Notes: generated by a model from the sequence alone, not told the origin. A stretch of 64,000 nt of DNA from Vicia villosa (GCF_029867415.1 NW_026705458.1:1-64000); one strand, 5' to 3'. Counted from the stretch's first letter, positions 24,048 to 36,141 are shown. Made by a program: numbers and translations.

Positions 24048-24970
24048 ACTATCATTATGCTCATGATCACCTAAGATTAAGTTGAAGTATCCAATAAACC
24101 ACCAAGGGATGGATGTATAAGAGTGATATAAGAAAAACTCACCTCACAACCTTCTTTTAGTAACATAGCAAGTCGAAGAATAAATGGCTGATATGCCAAT
24201 TTTAATGTCATAAAAAAGATACATATTTATCTGAAATGAAGTTGAATTGAGGATAAAGGGACTTCTTACAAATGTACCAAATATTTGGAGAAATTTGATC
24301 TCCATAGTTTATTGCATATGCTTTAAGGTTAAGACCAATCAAAAAAGCCATAGGGAAGTTCACCAGATTCATCCATGGCTTTGTAATAAAACATAAAACA
24401 TAAGTTGGGTTTATGATTTTAATAATATTTTTAAGGCCAATTTTGTGGGGGGGGGGGGGGGGGGATTGGCTAATCCCCTAGAATTCCAAAATAAACACTT
24501 CATAAGGAAAATTTATTTGCACCAGCTTTTGTTCTGGTTGGAACCATTTGAAACTTATATAAGTCTGCCTCTGAATAATCATCTTTTTTTGTTGAGTCTT
24601 CATCTTTGTCTTTAGAATCTGACATGTTAGTCCAAGATTCTTTTAAGAAAGCTTCGGTTTTATTCTGAATGTCTTCTATGATATCCTCAATGGCATTGAG
24701 TTGGGTTTCATCAACAAACTCTGAATCATCAGAGCTTCAATCTTTCAACAATGCTAACATCTTTTTTTTCTTTGACCTCTAATATCCCATCTACTCGAAA
24801 CGTATTTCTAGCCTTAATTTGTCTAGAATCATCTGCAAGAATGATTGTACCAGAATTAATTTTCGGTAATATAGTTCCTTTTTTCCATACCCCTCTAGTC
24901 TCTCCTATTTTAATGGGAGATTCTTTATCCTTTCTACAATTTAACTCAGTTTTTTATGTGCTTGTAGCCT
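24048..24970 (-). pseudogene. LINE ORF2 remnant, endonuclease N-terminal part
   Basis: Minus-strand translation gives plant L1 endonuclease wording: a TKPWMNL segment (consensus EPW), ISPNIWYICKKSLYP, and WWFIGYFNLILGDHEHNDS (consensus W.IGDFN, the catalytic Asp replaced by Tyr). Numerous stops and shifts are present. Upstream acidic, Lys/Asp-rich sequence (24960-24560) may be the end of ORF1. The 5' end stops at an LTR fragment border at 24971. The LINE continues at 21096. Confidence 0.82.
24447..24464 (+). repeat. Run of 18 G
   Basis: Eighteen consecutive G bases inside the LINE remnant. It could be real slippage or a base-calling/assembly artefact. Confidence 0.9.
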
Positions 24971-25720
24971 TGTGAAGGTGCGAGAAATATAATAAAGGGG
25001 GTTTGAATTCGGTTGCACCAAATATAATCTTTTTGCAACTCAAAATACAAAGCTAACAAGTGAATAAAAATATATGAACACAATTATTTTTATCCTGGGT
25101 CACTGTTAATGAAGTTACTCCATTCTACCCGCCAAGGTGATTTTTTCTTTTCATCAAGGACTTAATCCACTATAACCAAACAGATTACAAACAGCCACAA
25201 TAAGTCCGATCAACCTTGATGACAAGTCTAACAAGTTCGATGATCCTTAACGCCAAGCTACACACGACCATACTAAGTATGATCAATCTTGTTGACAACC
25301 ACAACAAATTCAGCTGATCCTTAATGTCAAGATGCAGAAAACCACACTAAGTCCGATCAACCCTGCTGACAACCTCAACAAGTCTGATGATCCTTATTGC
25401 AAACCACAATGACCGCAACCATTGTCTTCTTAAGAATTCTAACTAAATGTAGTCCCTCAAGGAATCTATCAACCACTGTGGATTACAAAGATATGTATAA
25501 AGAGATGCTTCTAACAAGAAGATTACACAATGTTTAAGTACAGCAACACAAAAATGTTGAATGCAAGATACGAACAAAAGCTCCTTGCTAAAAATACGAA
25601 ATTATATAAAGAATATCTCAATAGGTAACACATCAGAGGTATTCTTCCAGATTGTTGAGTTCATAACATGATGACGTCACACGCCTTCTTACTAGAGTCA
25701 GAACCTATTTAGCAAAAGCT
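24971..25720 (-). mobile_element. SIRE-type copia LTR fragment
   Basis: The lower border is TGTGAAGGTGCGAG at 24971 (LTR 3' end ...CTTCACA on the minus strand). The block TTTATCCTGGGTCACTGTTA, followed by CCACCAAGGTGATTT- and CAAGGACTTAATCCACTA-like segments, is shared with the SIRE LTRs at 33.4 and 36.1 kb. The upper border is unclear. Confidence 0.6.
25190..25420. repeat. Three tandem ~85-bp repeats
   Basis: Units share ACTAAGTCCGATCAACCTTG, a GACAACC.CAACAAGT segment and TGATGATCCTTA. They lie inside the LTR fragment. Confidence 0.75.
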
Positions 25721-26072
25721 ACACAATAGATAGAATTCATTAGACTATAAAATTTAGACATATTGGAGTTTCAATGTTTCTAAAAATTTAGGTAGAATTT
25801 AGACATATTAGAGTTCTAATGTTGCTAATTAAAAATTGCAGATATGATTTTGGGTTTATAGTAAGCTTGAGAGGGATTGTGTTTCCTCACCCGAACTCGT
25901 GCAAAGGTTTGGTTGATATTTTTTGGAATAATGTGTTTTGCCCAACGGAATAATTTCAACACTCCGGGATTTAAGTTCCAAGAAGTCATTGCCCTAACCC
26001 TGTGAACATCTTCTAAACTTGAGAAGGATAACTAATTCAAAGAAACATTTCCCAAGAGATGTGATACCTTTG
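25721..26072. other. Intergenic DNA
   Basis: No gene seen. A ~33-bp segment (AATTTAGACATATTGGAGTT and following) is duplicated at about 25753 and 25799. Confidence 0.5.
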
Positions 26073-26612
26073 TATGGCAACGGGGCGGGTTGGGACGATT
26101 CTTACCTCCCTAAACCCGAATTCGAATCCCTAAAAAATCCATGTTCCCCGCCTCAATCCCCATCGGAGATGGGGAAATAAAATAAAACATATCCCTAACG
26201 GGTTCGGGTATCCCCGCTCCGCCACAATCCATTTAGTGAAATCAATTTTTTTGATAAAACTATTAAATTTTTTCTAAATCAAATTACATTACAAATAATA
26301 AAACAAAATAATCTCAATAAAATTACATTCATACCTTTCAAATATTTTAAATAATAAATACAAGTCAAAATATCAAAATTGACACATACTTAATATTTAA
26401 AATTATCAAAACTAAATAATAAAGTACATAAAAATATAAAAGGGGGAGTTTTGGGGGAGGGTTTGGGGTAGGTTTTAGTGTACCGATTACCCAAATCGTC
26501 CCCATATTTTATAATTGGAGAAAACCCAAACCCAATCAAAACGAGTTTTCCCCGTCAAATTCGGTGTGGGTTCGGGTGGTTATCCGTGGATACAGGTTAT
26601 GTTTCCATGCCT
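26073..26612. mobile_element. hAT-like non-autonomous element
   Basis: The left end (TATGGCAACGGGGCGGG) and the reverse complement of the right end (TAGGCATGGAAACATAACC) are partial inverted repeats. The ends are rich in CCCCG/CGGGG words and the core is AT-rich, as in other plant hAT MITEs. No convincing 8-bp target duplication was found. Confidence 0.45.
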
Positions 26613-27343
26613 ACTAATAACCAATTTTGCAATGGAATGCCATAGAATTACTAGTTTATTACGTAAACTTAAAGAAGTTAGTGGTGAAGAACCTTTGGGC
26701 CATAAGATTATTCCATGAAGGTTGTGTTTGCAAGAGTTCAGACCTAGCAGATATTCATCTTCATGGATGGAAATGGAGAGTATATCTCGTTTAACACATG
26801 GGACTGGAAGTTGATTTGCTGGAATGTTGTAGACATTTCCAAGAGCTTCCAAGAAAGTCTTGTTTGTTTGGTTGGATAGGGCGCCTTTGCTCGAGTTGGG
26901 ATGATATACTTATCTTCTGGAAACATGCCGAATGCTTGAAAGCACTCCATAGTAGTGATGATGAAGAAGAGTTATCTAGGGCAACGCTACTCCAAGGTTC
27001 CGGGAATTGCCATCCCCATCCAAAGTGAGAAGAGATAGATAGTCAATATATTAAATGAATTATATTTACATAAATAATGAATTAAAAAACTATAATTTTA
27101 AGGGAGTTGAAGAAACAAAAGTTGCATAGAGGGTTAAAATGCATCAAATTAATTGGTTGTTAACTTGATAATGAATGTTCTAACTAACTTTTAAGATAGT
27201 ATATGCAACTGAATCTTAATATATATTAATGAAATTAAATTAACGACATTTAAACAAACTCTAACTAACTTTTAAGGGAATTGTAACTAACTCATAAGGA
27301 AAATGTCTCATAAATCCGTTAATAACTCATTTAATCTTTTCAG
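26613..27343. other. Region upstream of the LHT exons, no LHT first exon found
   Basis: I searched the translations here for the first LHT exon (transmembrane helix 1, ending ...QLGW) and did not see it. The stretch 26640-27030 has unusual, coding-looking composition but no frame I recognise. The remainder is AT-rich and ends in the splice acceptor TTTTCAG at 27337-27343. Confidence 0.45.
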
Positions 27344-30300
27344 GGGTCCAGGTGTAACTTTACTTATCCTTTCTTGGATTATCACACTATACACATTATG
27401 GCAAATGGTTGAAATGCATGAAATTGTTCCAGGAAAACGTTTGGATCGATACCATGAATTGGGTCAACATGCTTTTGGAAAAAAGTTAGGTCTTTATATT
27501 GTGGTGCCTCAACAAATTATAGTAATGGTTGGTGGAAACATTGTCTACATGGTCACTGGGGGTCAATCATTAAAGAAGTTTCATGATATAGTGTGTCCAA
27601 GTTGCAAAAAGATTAGACTCACCTTTTTTATAATGATATTTGCCTCTGCTCAGTTTGTATTGTCTCATCTACCCAACTTCAACTCCATTTCAGCTGTATC
27701 TTTTGTTGCGGCAGTCATGTCTTGTGGGTATAAAAACTTCTTTCTTTTCTCTATATTATTGATTTTTAAGCTTAAGTATATTTTCTCTCTATAAATATAT
27801 ACTAGTTTTAAATAAGTATAAAATTTATTTTTATAATCATTATAAAACTTATTTTATTTTTAGATATGTTAAAATTGATCATTGTAATAATTATGTCATA
27901 TTGATTTTAGTCCTTATATTATCTTTATTAAAAGGACTAAAGTTAAATGGTCCCCAAATGACATATATTAGTTCTAATAAAATAAATATTATAGATATTA
28001 AAATAAAACTATAATAATTCAATAAGTGACTTAATAGTGTCTGCCCCAATAATTCTGCAAGGATTTGATATTGTTATAAGAAGAGTGGCAAAACGGACCC
28101 GGCTCGTTGGGCATGTCTATTTTACCCGCACTTTTGTGCGGGGCGGGCTAAGGTTTTAGACCCTCACCCTCTAGTGTGACTGTCCGCCCCGTTTTTTATG
28201 CGGACTTTTGCGGGCATGTGCATTAACATAAATTTTGTATTTTTTGCTTAAAAAGTGCAATGCCCGCAGGCGTAACCCGCCCTGCCTTCACTTTTTACGG
28301 GGCGGGACAATATTTTAGGCCTGCACCCTCAATTATGACCGCCCCGTCCCGCCCCATTTTTTTGCGGGCTTTTGTGGGGCGGGTCTAAATGGGGCGGTCA
28401 TGCCCGTTTGCTACCCCTGGTTATAAGTCCCACATTTGAGAAGATAAAATACTAAATATGATACTTAAGTGATGTGGTTCTCCAATCTAATAGATTACCC
28501 TTTTGGATTTGTCTCTCTCCATGTTCTTAAGTTCTTACCGTTGGTGCTTGATTTGAGAGTTAGGCCACATAATGGACTACCTATAGGATTTATTAAGGGA
28601 AATTTCTTTTCCCACCTCTATAGCTTCTTACAAACCCTTTGTGAAAACCCAAAAATGTCTCTTTAATTCAGAGATGCATCTTCGGACGCATCCATTTCCC
28701 ACAAAACTGAGCACAAACGAGTAAATCACACCTATTATACTTAATTTTAGTCCAGAGATGCATCTTCGAATGTGTATGTGCTATATTTCGTAGATGGATA
28801 TCCAAAACTTTCACTGATACTACAAAACAGAAACAGAGACGGTATGAGCAAGATCTAGAAACCACAACAACTTGACATTAAATTAAAACACTTAACATTA
28901 TATAGATAGTCGTTAACATAAATTTAATCTTTCATATCGTTATAAATGGGTAGTTAAGGACGTTGCAAAATATTGATAATATCTTCATTGGATTTTTCAA
29001 TCTTCGCATCTACTTCAATCGAACTCTTTGTTGCATAACAACGAAAAAGTACTCCACATAATTTATAAATCTGTATTCGCCTTCAATTCAAAGTTGGTGA
29101 ACTTTATCTTTCCTTTGATATCAAATGAGGGTGAATGATACTCGAGCTTGACAACTCTTTAATTTTCTGGATATCGTAGGAGAGTATTCATTTTAAGGTT
29201 CGCCCCTAGTTGCCTAAATTTTAGAAGTTGGGTTTCCTTCATTGTAGCCTCTAACACCCTTATTGCGTCGAGTTTGGAGGAGTGGATTTAGTCCCACGTT
29301 GCTTAGAAATATGGCTTATGTTTTGTTTATAAGTCGGAGTAATCCTCACCTTACATGCTAATTTTTAGGGATGAGTTAGATCCAACCCACCCATATTAAA
29401 TGGAGCACTTTAATCTTGCCTAAGGTAACATTTTTCTTGGTTCAACTCTTAATGAAAACAATAATTGTTATGACATATGGTATGTTAAGTTGGGGATTGT
29501 GGAAGTAAATGGATGGAATACTTTAAACTTATTATATTTTATTCATTTTTTAAGAGGTAAGGAGGGGAGCAACATATATCTTTATACCATTTTCTCTTCA
29601 AATCGTGAGAATTTAGAGGGAAATAAATGTTTATTTAAATTTTATTACATTAAAAACATTATGGCCAATTTAATGGTAAAATCCACGATTATAGTGATTA
29701 AAACATTTAAAGTTATATATATTTATTTGTTGTTTTTATTTATGAAAAAAAATAAATTCTCCTTTGAGTCTCCAAATAAAGCATTAGGATTTAATAATAA
29801 ATTCATTTTCATATGATATACTCTCGAACTCAAAAGTATCATTATCAATTCATGAGTATGATATTATTGTAATATATTTTCTTATGTCAATTTGTTGTTA
29901 TTTTTTCTCTACAATCTGATGACACATAACCATATATACAATACTATAAACAAATGGATCAATATATAAATTATACAAAGAGGGCAACCTAATGAGCTTC
30001 AACTCAATAACTTAATTACAATTTAATTCACATTATAAAAGAAAATCAATCAATTGCAATTTCAATGTTGGGTAAAAGTATGGGTGTTAGTTTTTTTTAT
30101 TGTTATGACTGCTATTATCCAACCTACACTTTTCAAGTTAAATATGGAATGAAATTCATTAATTTAAATATTTCATGTTTGTGTTTCATAACAGTTACTC
30201 TGCAATTGCGTGGACTGCTAGTGCACATAAGGGAGTACAAGAAAATGTACAATATAGTAACACGGCTACAACTACTGCAAACTTAGTCTTTAATTTCTTT

Positions 30301-31482
30301 AATGCACTTGGATCTGTTGCTTTTGCTTATGCAGGACACAGTGTGGTGTTGGAAATCCAAGCAACAATTCCATCAACGCCAGAAAAACCATCTAAGGTTC
30401 CAATGTGGAGAGGAGTTGTTTTTGCCTACATTATTGTCGCTTTGTGCTATTGGCCTGTTGCGATTATTGGTTATTGGGTGTTTGGTAATGAGGTTAAGGA
30501 TAACATTCTCATATCTTTAGAGAAACCATCATGGCTTATTGCAACGGCAAACATATTCGTTGTTTTACATGTAATCGGAAGTTATCAGGTAAAATTCATT
30601 TCTTATATAATAAAAAACATTTTTATTGCAATTAAATTTTTTTATAAAATATATTAGAGTAACAACTATAATCTCAGGATTAATTTTATTTTTTTATTGT
30701 TGGTGTAGGTTTTTGCAATGCCAATGTTTGACATGCTTGAAAGTGTGTTGGTGAAGAAATTGAAATTCAAACCAAGTACAATCCTCCGTTTTATTGTGCG
30801 TAATGTATATGTAGGTAAGTGTAATAAATTATTATATATCTTAACTTTATAATGGAAAATTTTGGCATGTTGGAATTATGTTGTCAATGACAGGTGAGTA
30901 AAAAATAATATGTTGGTATTATAGAATTCTTAATGTTATACTTAAGTGTGTGTTAGTATATTTAAAACTTTATTGACATGTTATATTTATTATTTAAAAC
31001 TAATGACGTTGATATATCAATTTTTCAGCACTCACAATGTTCGTTGCTATTACCTTCCCATTTTTTGGTGGATTACTAGGATTTTTTGGAGGATTTGCTG
31101 TTACTCCAACAACATACTTTGTAAGCCATACAAATTTGTGAAAATAAATAAATTTTCTTGGCATTATTATTATAATAGTTTTGTTTAACCTTTTGTTTTT
31201 ATTAAATTTTCAGCTTCCATGTATTATATGGCTTAAAATCTATAAACTTAAGATATCCAGCTTGTCTTGGTGGACTAATTGGGTAGGTATTTTTTAATTT
31301 GGTTTTTTTCCTTTAGTTTTTTTTAATGATTTATTATTTTTCAAGTATGTATTAATGTATTTTCTTTACACTATTTATTACAGATATGTATTGTGCTTGG
31401 TCTATGTATAATTGTCTTAGCACCAATTGGAGCATTGAGAAGTATTATACTTGAAGCTAAGACCTATAAATTCTACACATAA
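27344..31482 (+). CDS. LHT1-like lysine/histidine transporter, 5'-truncated (exons 2-7)
   Basis: Plasma-membrane amino acid/proton symporter of the AAAP family; LHT proteins take up broad neutral and basic amino acids. Six exons join in frame with GT..AG introns: 27344-27727, 30195-30588, 30709-30814, 31029-31120, 31214-31282 and 31384-31482 (stop TAA). They encode 380 residues with no internal stop. Recognisable LHT segments, in order, are [109 protein letters not shown], a [13 protein letters not shown] loop and the C-terminal KFYT. From memory LHT1 is about 446 residues, so the length from the GPG motif on is normal. Only the first exon (N-terminus plus helix 1) is missing. The first base at 27344 completes the preceding Trp codon, so a first exon existed. 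The first visible intron (2.47 kb) holds a hAT MITE and MULE debris. This is a recent 5'-truncated pseudogene, or a gene whose first exon was moved or not recognised. Confidence 0.88.
28073..28427. mobile_element. hAT MITE with perfect 8-bp target duplication
   Basis: The element is 28081-28419 (339 bp). GTTATAAG flanks it at 28073-28080 and 28420-28427. The left end (AAGAGTGGCAAAACGG) pairs with the reverse complement of the right end (CAGGGGTAGCAAACGGG). The body is rich in GGGGCGGG/CCCGCCCC words and non-coding. It lies in the first visible intron of the LHT gene. Confidence 0.92.
28660..29230 (-). pseudogene. MULE-like fragment inside the LHT intron
   Basis: Minus-strand sequence at 29215-28926 reads as a decayed copy of the same protein segment found at 54590-54231, with [10 protein letters not shown] and DIINIL-like pieces. 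Two AGAGATGCATCTTCG words at 28673 and 28755 resemble the palindromic repeats beside the PMD exon at 55.7-56.25 kb. This suggests a MULE carrying those parts. It is heavily degraded. Confidence 0.5.
29270..29400 (+). mobile_element. Possible TRIM LTR fragment
   Basis: TAGTCCCACGTTGCTTAGAA followed by TATAAGTCGGAG resembles the LTR start of short TRIM elements and shares wording with the TRIM LTRs at 48.5 and 48.9 kb (CACATTGCTTAGAAAAGAGG). No primer site or second LTR is visible. Confidence 0.35.
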
Positions 31483-31833
31483 ACTTCTTATCTAGTTGAA
31501 TTACTTATTAGATGGTGTCTTTATGTTTCTCTATACTTTATTTATTTTTTAATTGCAATGTACTTCAAATTTTCACGGAATATCAAAATGAAGGAAATTA
31601 TTCTTATTCAATTTTTAGTAAAACTAGTTATTTAAGTTTTAAAAATTTTAGCCATAATGATTAAATAATTACGATGAGTCACAACAATATTCAAGAATTG
31701 AATCTTTCACAATAGAGATTATTTTTATATATTAACAGTATAAATTTTGTTTAGCATGTTAATTCAATTAAATCGTTACAAATATATAGGTGTATACAAA
31801 AAATATAATAGATTCTCATTCTTCAGATATTAA
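31483..31833. other. 3' flank of the LHT gene
   Basis: AT-rich sequence after the LHT stop codon, probably containing the 3' UTR. No clear poly(A) signal can be singled out. Confidence 0.4.
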
Positions 31834-32282
31834 ACTCTGTTTGGCATGTTATCTTTTGAGTTTGTAGTTTATATCTTATAGCTTATAAATTCATATGATG
31901 ATAAAATATCTGTTTGGTAACAGTTTTTTTATCATAAGTTTATAGCTTATTTTACTAGTTTATAGCTTATTTTTAAGACTCTATTTTAAATAACATTTTT
32001 GCTTATAACTTATAGCTTATAACTTATCATTTTTTTCTTCAATTTTTACTCTTATTATTTTAACCTCTATAATTTATTTTAATTTAAAATAAAATAATTA
32101 TGGATTAAATATCTTTTATGTCATTTTAATTAATCAGTTAGTTGAACCACTAATTTTACCAAAAACTTCAATTATTTTATCAGCTATAAGCTAAAAGTTA
32201 TGAGCCATAAGCCATCAATAATAAACTATTAACTATCAACTAACTTATCAGTCAACCGCTATTTTTACCAAACAAAATCTAA
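31831..32282. mobile_element. Tourist/Harbinger-like MITE
   Basis: The element is about 31834-32279 (446 bp). The left end ACTCTGTTTGG and the reverse complement of the right end GATTTTGTTTGG are short inverted repeats. TAA flanks both sides, consistent with the 3-bp TWA target of PIF/Harbinger MITEs. The interior has repeated TTATAGCTTATAACTTAT words and their complements (ATAAGCTAAAAGTTATGAG). Confidence 0.6.
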
Positions 32283-32759
32283 GAGGATGCACATTTGTGT
32301 ATGACTTTTAAATCAAAAATAAAAATATAATGAATTCGTGTATCTTATGCAAAACTAAAAGGAACTGCCTTCAAATTTGTAATCAATTTCATTCATGGTA
32401 GTTTATATTGTTAAAACCTTCTCTTGATTTTTTAGATATGGCGAATAATATATAAAGACTAATTTGCGATTATGTAAATATAAAGTAACCTCCTCTTTTG
32501 ATTGTCATTTTGTATCCATAATATCTTGCAAAATTTTCATATTTCTAATCATTATTTTTTGGTATTACTTGCAAACTCTTAGTGTGGAGTCTCTTTTATA
32601 TCAATATATTCACTTGATGATCTCTATCAAATGCTAATGAGATCTTGTGTAGTGTATAAAATTTTAGTTTTGAATATGTTTAATTTCGATGGAACAGATA
32701 AGAAATGTAAGTGTGTGTGTGTTTATAGTATAATATATAAATAAACATTGATATTGTCA
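32283..32759. other. Intergenic DNA, no gene seen
   Basis: AT-rich without coding signature. Confidence 0.5.
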
Positions 32760-32779
32760 TGCATTTTGGATTATCGTTG

Positions 32780-33030
32780 GAAAGAGTATTGAGCAATGAC
32801 ATGTCATGCATTATGGAATTGGAGGAATAAAGATATTCATTCGGATTTTAGTGGTTCGTCTTTATCTTTGGAGCACATAAGTATGCAAGTTAAAATTATG
32901 ATCATGCCATAACTAGTTTGAGATACATTCAAAAAGTTCCTAAGATTCAATCTATTATCAGTTGGTCGTCTCTTCTGTTAGATTGGGTAAAATTGAATAA
33001 TGATGGTGCAGGTAAAACTGACTCATACAT
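32780..33030 (+). pseudogene. LINE 3' fragment (C-terminal/RNase H region)
   Basis: Plus-strand frames give pieces such as MSCIMELEE and SIISWSSLLLDWVKLNNDGA. The latter resembles the W..P..GW.KLN.DGA entry of the RVT_3/RNase H domain at the 3' end of plant LINEs. It is broken and short. Confidence 0.5.
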
Positions 33031-33409
33031 ATTTTAAAATATATTGAGTTAAGTTGATATTGTTTTTTTTTTTTTGATGGCATAAGTTGATATTGTTAAA
33101 AAAGACATTTAGACCTATTCAATAACATCGTATCATATTTGAGATAATGAGGAATCTTTAGAGTTGAACAGATATTAGTGACGTGTAGATGTAGAGCTCT
33201 TCTGGCATGCATGAGTGCTTGGCATCTAACGAGGTGGAGTTGGGATGCACCTACAAAGTTAGCACTTAAATATCATGTCAATAAAGTCAAAGAGATGTAA
33301 CTTTGCAGGAGTGAGTGAAAAAGTATCTTTTAATAGTGTGGCACATGGAATAACTTATATACTACAGGCGGTTAAATCTGCTCCCGCTTGGATCAACGTG
33401 AGATGTTAG
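33031..33409. other. Intergenic DNA, no gene seen
   Basis: No gene or bounded element recognised. It ends at the lower border of the SIRE 3' LTR. Confidence 0.4.
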
Positions 33410-34215
33410 TGAAGGTTCAAAGAAACACAAGAACGGAAGGTTTGAATTGGGTTTCTAGATTTAAAGCTTTTTTGTGAACCCAAATACAAACAGCACAAAG
33501 CTAGCAATGATAAAAAAAACACATGTATTTTATCCTGGTTCACTGTTAACTAGGCTACCTCCTGTCCACCCACCAAAGTGATTTCTCCTCATCAACAAGG
33601 ACTTCATCTACTAATAAATTCTTTTATTACAACCGCAAAGACTACCCCTTAATGTCTTCTTAAGGATCCTGACTAACCTTGGTCCCTCAAGGAAATCAAC
33701 TCAAAAACTACCCGTCAATGACTTCTCAAGTATTCTGACTAAACACTTAGTCACTTAAGGTATTTAACCAACTAGTTAAAATTTCAAAAACTGATACACA
33801 CGGTTATAACACAACAATATTTATATAGAATGAAATTTATAAAGCTTTCAAGATTAAGAATGACGTTCTTCTTTGTGTAGTTGCTCAACTTTCTGTTCTC
33901 AGTGTTTTATCTCTTAATCTGAACATTGTAGTTCTTTAGCTTTTTTTTTATTTTCTTGTTGTGTATCTTTTTTGCACAGTTCTCCACAGTTGATCTTCTT
34001 TTTCCATTGCTTCACGGTTCCCTTTATATAGATGAAGAATTTAAGTTGCAAATTCACAAACCATAGTTGCAAGAAGACGTTTGATGCACAGTAGTAGAGT
34101 GGTGCTAGCAACAATGAGAAGAAGGTTTGGACGTATTGAAAAAGTCAGTACTTGCATACAGTCCTATTTTGTAGTGTAGCATAGACGATAATGATTTTGT
34201 ATTAAAATAATATTT
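33410..34215 (-). repeat. SIRE-type copia 3' LTR, partial
   Basis: The lower border (minus-strand LTR end) is ...TTGAACCTTCA at 33410. The segment aligns along its length with 36142-36970, the 3' two-thirds of the other LTR. Shared parts include the TTTATCCTGGTTCACTGTTA block, a CTTCTTTGTGTAGTTGCTCA segment and a TATA box (CTATATAAAGG, minus) at about 34020-34031. The first ~510 bp of the LTR are missing. Confidence 0.82.
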
Positions 34216-36060
34216 CCAGACTTAAGTTTTCAACTTTGGAACATATGCATTCTTTCATGCGTCGTGAGTATCCAGAGTCCAAATACCATGATTGGTGTTT
34301 TGACTTGACTGCTAAGGATATTTGCAGCATATATTATCTTATCTTTAGGTACCCATATCTTTTGGATCCTTTGTGGTTAATTTTTCTAAAAGTTTTATCA
34401 ACCAAGGGTCTTTGAACATAATCAGTGTCATGTATTTGACCAGAGATGAAGTGAGAGTATAAGGGAGATGGTTTAATCACAATATCATCTACATGTTTAG
34501 GGTCAAACATTTGGTTTAATGTAACCCAGAAATTTTTTTCCATTACCACTAACTCCATAGATCATGAAAGTCATCTTCCTTCTATCTGTGTGTTGGTAGA
34601 AAATTTTGAATGAGGTTTCATACTTCATTGAAGCATATTATGAATTCATAGGAGCATTAATGAGAATTTCTTTTTCTAAAATATTACTCTTGCTTTTAAG
34701 CAATAGAGTTTTCATTTTTCAAAGCAATTAATTTTTTATTTTAAAGTAGTGTTTTCTTTTATTAGCTCATTATGTGCTTCAGAATGAGTTACAAGAATAT
34801 GTTTTAGAAACTTGTATCTTTTATGAAGATATTGATTCTTTTCAAGAATCTCAACTAAGGAAGTTTCAATATCAGAATGAGATAAAAGGGAAAATACCTC
34901 TTCAGTGTCTTATTCTAGTTCTGACTTAGAGTTACTTGTTTTCGTCTTGGCCATCAGCACCATATTTGCTTGCTTTTCTTTATACTCATTATATGAAGAG
35001 TCAGAGTCATCCCATGTTAGCAGCTCACATTTCTTCTTATTTTTGAAAATCTTCCTCTTTAGTCTTTCTTTGTTGAGTCTACGACGCTTGTTTTTGAAAT
35101 GGCCAGGCTCTTTGCATTCGAAGCAAATAACCTCTTTTTCAGCTCCAAATTTCTTCTACTCTGATGTTGACTTAGAATGCTCATCTGATCTTTTGTGGCC
35201 TATGAAAATTTTTTTTTTGCTTCCAGAGATGATTAATTCTTTTAAACAGCAGAGACACTTCATCTTCATCTTCATCATCAGAATTTTCTTTGGAATTTTC
35301 TTCAGAATCTTCCTCTTCTGCTTGAAAGCCTTAGTCTTTTCAAACTTGCTTTTAGATTTCAAATAAACAAATTTTCTTTTCTTTAGAGGTTCATCTTTTT
35401 CAAACTATATTTTATGACTTCTTAAATAACTTATAAGTTCTTCCATAGTTGTACTGTTGAGATTCTTTGACACCTTTAGTGCAGTCACCATTGACCTTCA
35501 TTTCTTTGGAAGACTTCTGATGATCTTTTTTACATGGTATGCAGTTGTGTAGCCTTTGTATAGAACTTCCATCCCTACTACGAGAGTTTAAAACCTTGAG
35601 AACATACTCTCAATAGTTTCATCATCTTCCATCTTGAAGGATTCATATTTTTGAATCACGGCAAGAGCCTTGGTTTCTTTGAGTTGCTTGTTTCCTTCAT
35701 GAATCATTCTCAGAGAATCACATATAGACTTTGGAGAGTCTCTATTTGTTATCTTTTCATACTCAGCGTATGAGATAGCATTCAACATAATGATTATTTA
35801 TTTGTGATAATTTTTATTATCCTTTTTCTATTGATAACTCATAACACTTCTTTCAAGTTTGACACCATTTGCATTTAGATGATGGGTTTAACCATCTGTT
35901 ACCATATCCCATAGATCCACATCAAATCCAAGGAAGAAACTTTCAGTTATATCCTTTAAATAGTCAAACTTATCACCATCGAAGACTGGTGGTTTAGCAG
36001 AAAAATGATTTTTTTATCATTATTGATATTTGCAGGAGGAAATTGTGCCATTGTATTCCA
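34216..36060 (-). pseudogene. SIRE/Maximus-type copia gag and protease remnant
   Basis: On the minus strand the gag begins near 36050. Recognisable pieces: PVFDGDKFDYLKD and FDVDLWDMVTDG (gag N-terminus); AISYAEYEKITN ... MIHEGNKQLKETKA ... YESFKMEDDETIESMFSRF (35788-35588); a zinc knuckle at about 35130-35082 (CFECKEPGHFKNK) whose last Cys is Arg; the long gag C-terminal region; and a protease site WYLDSGYSRRM at 34289-34257. Several stops and shifts occur. Integrase, RT and RNase H are absent, and the copy passes straight into LTR sequence near 34215, so pol was lost by internal deletion. Confidence 0.8.
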
Positions 36061-36141
36061 ATTACTGGATCTTTAATTGCAGGAGGACATAATTAAGTGT
36101 TTCATAATAATCAAAACCAGAACTGGAGCTCATAAGCCAAT

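Noticed and set aside
26065..26620. 8-bp target duplication around the hAT-like element at 26.1-26.6 kb
   Set aside because: No flanking 8-mers matched at more than a few positions.
26515..27028. Open frames upstream of LHT as its first exon or another gene
   Set aside because: None encodes the expected first transmembrane helix. The first overlaps a hAT-like repeat and the rest match no family I recognise.
34905..35366. 153-residue plus-strand open frame rich in Phe/Leu
   Set aside because: It is the complement of the A-rich SIRE gag on the minus strand, a known source of false hydrophobic frames.
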